From assembly GCA_964352985.1 (NCBI GenBank), contig CAYGUK010000151.1, forward strand, positions 1-7,538: a DNA stretch of 7,538 nucleotides, given 5' to 3'. The notes beneath the pieces were generated by a model. That model saw only the letters and a list, made by a program, of their open reading frames with translations, was not told where the DNA came from and made no database searches. Origin of the DNA: CAYGUK01 sp964352985 (GTDB lineage: Bacteria; Pseudomonadota; Gammaproteobacteria; JAHCLG01). Shown here piece by piece: positions 5,243-7,538 of this stretch. Positions within the stretch are counted from its first letter, which is position 1. Each line of letters begins with the position of its first letter. A program made the position numbers and the translations under genes.

Positions 5243-6589
5243 ATGCCGAGAAAATCAATTAAAAATAAAAAAACATATCCTCCTCGCCGACAACCTTCAC
5301 AACACCAACACAACAGAAGATTAGATTATGATTTTACGCAATATGTTAAATATTTTACATTGCTATTATTTTTAGTTAATGGTGCCTATCTTTTATTAAA
5401 AGTAGTAGGTTTATTTAATGATAAAACTTCAGGTGACTCTCAATTTTATTACGATGATAAACATGATAGTCAATTAACAGTCTCTTATCAATCATCTTCA
5501 TTGAGTGATTTCAACCTTTATATAAATAAATTATTATATAAATTAATTAACGAAGTTGAACAAACTAAACTTATTCCAATGATTGGCAAAAGTGTATTTG
5601 CTGTTATCACTCGCTTGCCAGTGAAACAAACAATGATCACTCGACTACATAATTTATTAAAAATATTTAGTCAGCAAGCTGGCATCTCGGCGACAATATC
5701 AGCTGATAAATGGCTCGCAATTTTTCGAGAAAAATTTAGAGAAACAGTGATAGAGCAATCTGCAACCCTTTCGGGGGATCGACAAATAGTCGACAAACTC
5801 TCTGCCCTTAGGCGATTTGATAACGCCCTAGAATTTGTCTGTGAAAAACTACAACAAAATGAAATCCCAACACTAAAATCATTAAGGCACTTAATAAAAT
5901 TATTATTAAACCAAGGAAAAATTAGATCATCGAATGTTGTCGGTGAATTATTTGATCGAGGTAATTTTCCGGGTGATAGGAATGTAAAAAAAATTTATCC
6001 TAAGATAATTAATTATATGCAAAAAAATATTGGAAAAATTAACCCGTTGATTCTAGTTACCCGTGTTAAGCAATTACTATTATCTTTACACCCGTTACCT
6101 GATATAAATGGGCGATTTACAAGATTAATTGAATTTTGGTTATCAGGATTATTTCGTGTACCCTTAGCATTGAGAATATCAAACACAGGGTATATAAAAC
6201 ATGCTTTAGTGCAAGTTTCTGACGTATCTCTAACTTATTGCACTCAAACATTAAGTCAATCAACACTGCTAAATACACCAAGCGAAATATTGATAGATCG
6301 TTTTGCAAAGTATTTAACCCAGAATCATCCACATTTTATAAATTGCATGGGCAACATATCTCCCGCTGGATTTGCAGCATTAATGCGGCAAGAATCTTTT
6401 ATGAAAATGGGCTTAAAAATGATGGCTCAAACTGGCTCTGGTGATAATTTTGTGAGGGAGATTTTGAGGTTATATCAATTTTCGGTACTAAATAATGATG
6501 AGCAATTATTTAATACTGTTGCTAGTGCAATAGATACATCATTAAACGAAGTTGTTAGAATAAAAACACACATGCTCATCAGTTTTTAA
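5243..6589 (+). CDS. Membrane-anchored Fic-domain protein (putative AMP/nucleotide transferase)
   Basis: A 448-residue protein. A Lys/Arg-rich tail (1-26) precedes one membrane segment (about 37-57, YFTLLLFLVNGAYLLLKVVGL), implying an N-in, C-out signal anchor. The Fic core begins near 160. ETVIEQS (167-173) sits where class II Fic proteins carry the autoinhibitory (S/T)xxxE(G/N) helix; E171 remains but the flanking Ser and Gly do not. Then come helix TLKSLRHLIKLLL, NQGKIRSSNVVG (223-234, the usual GxxR...V strand), a flap (235-245), helix NPLILVTRVKQLLLSL (267-282) and the Fic motif HPLPDINGRFTR (283-294). Against HPFx(D/E)GNGRxxR, it keeps the catalytic H283, D287, N289, G290, R291 and R294 but has L285 for Phe and I288 for Gly. 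Fic enzymes usually transfer AMP to target Ser, Thr or Tyr. About 150 helical residues follow, ending in MLISF, with no known domain seen. I prefer the ATG at 5243 (GAG at 5232-5234) over the in-frame GTG at 5234. The target is unknown, and activity is uncertain. Confidence 0.85.
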   Translation: MPRKSIKNKKTYPPRRQPSQHQHNRRLDYDFTQYVKYFTLLLFLVNGAYLLLKVVGLFNDKTSGDSQFYYDDKHDSQLTVSYQSSSLSDFNLYINKLLYKLINEVEQTKLIPMIGKSVFAVITRLPVKQTMITRLHNLLKIFSQQAGISATISADKWLAIFREKFRETVIEQSATLSGDRQIVDKLSALRRFDNALEFVCEKLQQNEIPTLKSLRHLIKLLLNQGKIRSSNVVGELFDRGNFPGDRNVKKIYPKIINYMQKNIGKINPLILVTRVKQLLLSLHPLPDINGRFTRLIEFWLSGLFRVPLALRISNTGYIKHALVQVSDVSLTYCTQTLSQSTLLNTPSEILIDRFAKYLTQNHPHFINCMGNISPAGFAALMRQESFMKMGLKMMAQTGSGDNFVREILRLYQFSVLNNDEQLFNTVASAIDTSLNEVVRIKTHMLISF

Positions 6590-6645
6590 CAATTTAAAAT
6601 AATGATGAAAATTACAATAAATACAGTTGGAAAAATAAATTAACC

Positions 6646-6664
6646 GCTCGCCATAAAGGCGAGC
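6646..6664. terminator. Bidirectional intrinsic terminator shared by convergent genes
   Basis: GCTCGCC (6646-6652) and GGCGAGC (6658-6664) form a perfect seven-base-pair GC-rich stem with a five-base loop, striking in this AT-rich spacer. On the + strand AATTTT follows, with an eight-T run somewhat later. On the - strand GGTTAATTTATTTTT follows. It lies 57 bases after the Fic stop and 26 bases after the stop of the small exported protein, so it most likely ends both transcripts. Confidence 0.8.
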
Positions 6665-6689
6665 AATTTTAAATTAAAACTGGTTTTTT

Positions 6690-7100
6690 TTATTTAAGAT
6701 TTATTGTGGAATAACCACTCGTGGTATATGAAATGTCAGGATTGGGACTTTGTGGTGACACACTTATCAATCCCCAAGAACCACCTGAAGAGAGATGTTT
6801 ACCCACTATATATAAATTAGTTTTGTCATCTTGCAGAAGCACACGTATTGCACTGTGTCTATCAAAACAACCACCACCAATACTCGCTGATGAATTAAAT
6901 GTTAGTGTAACCTCCGAATTTGGTTCAATTGTTTTTTTACTCCAACTTTTAGAAGCAAGGCACATACCTGAATAAAATGATGCAGTAATCGCATGAGATG
7001 ATTCATTATTAAAAATAATTGAGGAATGCTTTGCATATGTTGCAACACTTGCAAATAATAAACCCGTAGTAAGCGTAGAAATTAATACTTTTTTGTTCAT
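6690..7100 (-). CDS. Small exported beta-rich protein with a probable disulfide
   Basis: A 136-residue protein with a clear signal peptide: MNKK, a hydrophobic core at about 5-20, and probable cleavage after TYA at residue 23. The mature part (about 113 residues) is rich in Ser, Thr, Asn and Gly and alternates hydrophobic residues, as in a beta sandwich: SIIFNNESSHAITASFYSG, then TIEPNSEVTLTF, AIRVLLQD, NLYIVG, WGLISVS. Only two cysteines remain after processing, C47 in GMCLA and C78 in GGGCFDRH, likely a disulfide formed in the periplasm. I do not recognise the family; a secreted effector, adhesin-like or toxin-like small protein would all fit. The ATG at 7098-7100 has the best Shine-Dalgarno in the window, AAAGG at 7109-7113 (- strand), eight bases upstream. 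The upstream promoter is not clear. It ends at the shared terminator. Confidence 0.88.
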   Translation of the reverse strand: MNKKVLISTLTTGLLFASVATYAKHSSIIFNNESSHAITASFYSGMCLASKSWSKKTIEPNSEVTLTFNSSASIGGGCFDRHSAIRVLLQDDKTNLYIVGKHLSSGGSWGLISVSPQSPNPDISYTTSGYSTINLK

Positions 7101-7416
7101 TTGAGTTACCTTTAAAGTTAGTTATTTAGATTATTGATTTAAAGAATATTATTGTGCTTTCAATTATTCTTATTTATCAATTTGAGTTCATGGTGATTGT
7201 AACATTTGAATTTAATTTTTTAAAATTGTATATTTTCATTTTATTCATGACAATTTTTCACTATATAGTTTTCATTAGGGAAAAATTTTCTATGTGGAAA
7301 AATCACGCCAGTAAAATTACTACATAAATTGCACGTAGTCTTGGTTGCTCCAGCAATTTCTGTATCAATTATCTATATTATTAACCGATTACATGCAAAT
7401 TATAATAATACTAAAT
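7101..7416. other. AT-rich intergenic region without identified genes
   Basis: About 316 very AT-rich bases lie upstream of the small exported gene. The only reading frames are very short, such as a 23-codon - strand frame starting MNKMKIYNFKK near 7249 and a 12-codon + frame beginning MWKNH near 7291. None has a supporting ribosome site. A small palindrome GAAAAATTTTC lies at 7280-7290. I found no tRNA, terminator or convincing promoter here, though the promoter of the exported gene must lie within it. Confidence 0.5.
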
Positions 7417-7538
7417 TTATTTTTCACAAATAAGATATTTAACTTGAAATTCAACTTTATACCGCTTATTAATATATAATTTTGGATTTCTCTTTTCGTA
7501 GAGGGTAATTAAATCATTAATAAAGTTATTTTTTGTAC
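7417..7538 (-). CDS. Probable 3' end of a gene extending beyond the right edge
   Basis: On the - strand a frame is open from the window edge (first full codon at 7536-7534) for 39 codons to a TAA at 7417-7419. The residues read like a real protein C-terminus: NNFINDLITLYEKRNP, then KLYINKRYKVEFQVKYLICEK, a charged helix followed by a basic beta strand pattern. The other two - frames close within about ten codons of the edge. The length is too short to assign a family and chance openness cannot be excluded. No terminator is seen downstream of its stop. Confidence 0.4.
   Translation of the reverse strand, partial: TKNNFINDLITLYEKRNPKLYINKRYKVEFQVKYLICEK

Noticed and set aside
6117..6332. 71-codon reading frame on the - strand inside the Fic gene
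   Set aside because: It is antisense to the conserved Fic motif region, has no ribosome site and no protein-like features; the + strand gene explains the openness.
6238..6444. 68-codon + frame inside the Fic gene
   Set aside because: Out-of-frame shadow of the Fic C-terminal region, with no start signals or recognisable domain.
6721..6975. 84-codon + frame opposite the small exported protein
   Set aside because: The - strand frame has a signal peptide, strong ribosome site and terminator; this one is its antisense shadow.

Overview
This window is AT-rich DNA with bacterial gene organisation: short 5' leaders, sigma-70-like promoters and Shine-Dalgarno sites of varying strength. It holds eight recognisable complete or partial genes. 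The AT bias, the YaiI/YqxD-family protein of proteobacterial type, and the mix of exported and host-interface-type proteins (serpin, Fic protein, secreted hydrolase, small secreted protein) suggest a host-associated gammaproteobacterium. Legionellales-like bacteria (Legionella, Coxiella, Berkiella, Aquicella type) are my best guess. No rRNA, tRNA or single-copy phylogenetic marker is present, so this placement is inference.

Layout, left to right. Positions 1-303 are largely non-coding, with one reading frame that stays open from 3 to 218 except for a single TGA. Next come four genes on the + strand, apparently separate transcription units with their own promoters: a stand-alone GHKL/HATPase-domain protein (304-858), an exported alpha/beta hydrolase (991-1953), a YaiI/YqxD-family protein (2053-2505) and an orphan 273-residue protein (2614-3435). 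A secreted serpin on the - strand (3462-4898) converges on the orphan gene with only 26 bases between the stop codons. A 344-base divergent spacer with nested inverted repeats separates the serpin from a membrane-anchored Fic-domain protein on the + strand (5243-6589). That gene converges, across a shared GC-rich terminator hairpin, on a small exported protein with two cysteines (6690-7100, - strand). The last 438 bases hold little except the probable 3' end of another - strand gene (7417 to the right edge).

I see no single operon or known named system. The most notable part is 3462-6589. It holds a serpin whose reactive-centre loop is a glycine/serine stretch encoded by a local GC-rich patch. 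Divergent from it is a type-II-topology Fic protein with a degenerate but recognisable Fic motif and what looks like a relic of the class II autoinhibitory segment. The two genes share one spacer carrying candidate operators or RNA structure. Whether they cooperate is not shown by the sequence. A plausible inference is that both act outside the cytoplasm, one on proteases and the other on protein targets by nucleotide transfer. No transposase, integrase, CRISPR array or attachment site is visible.
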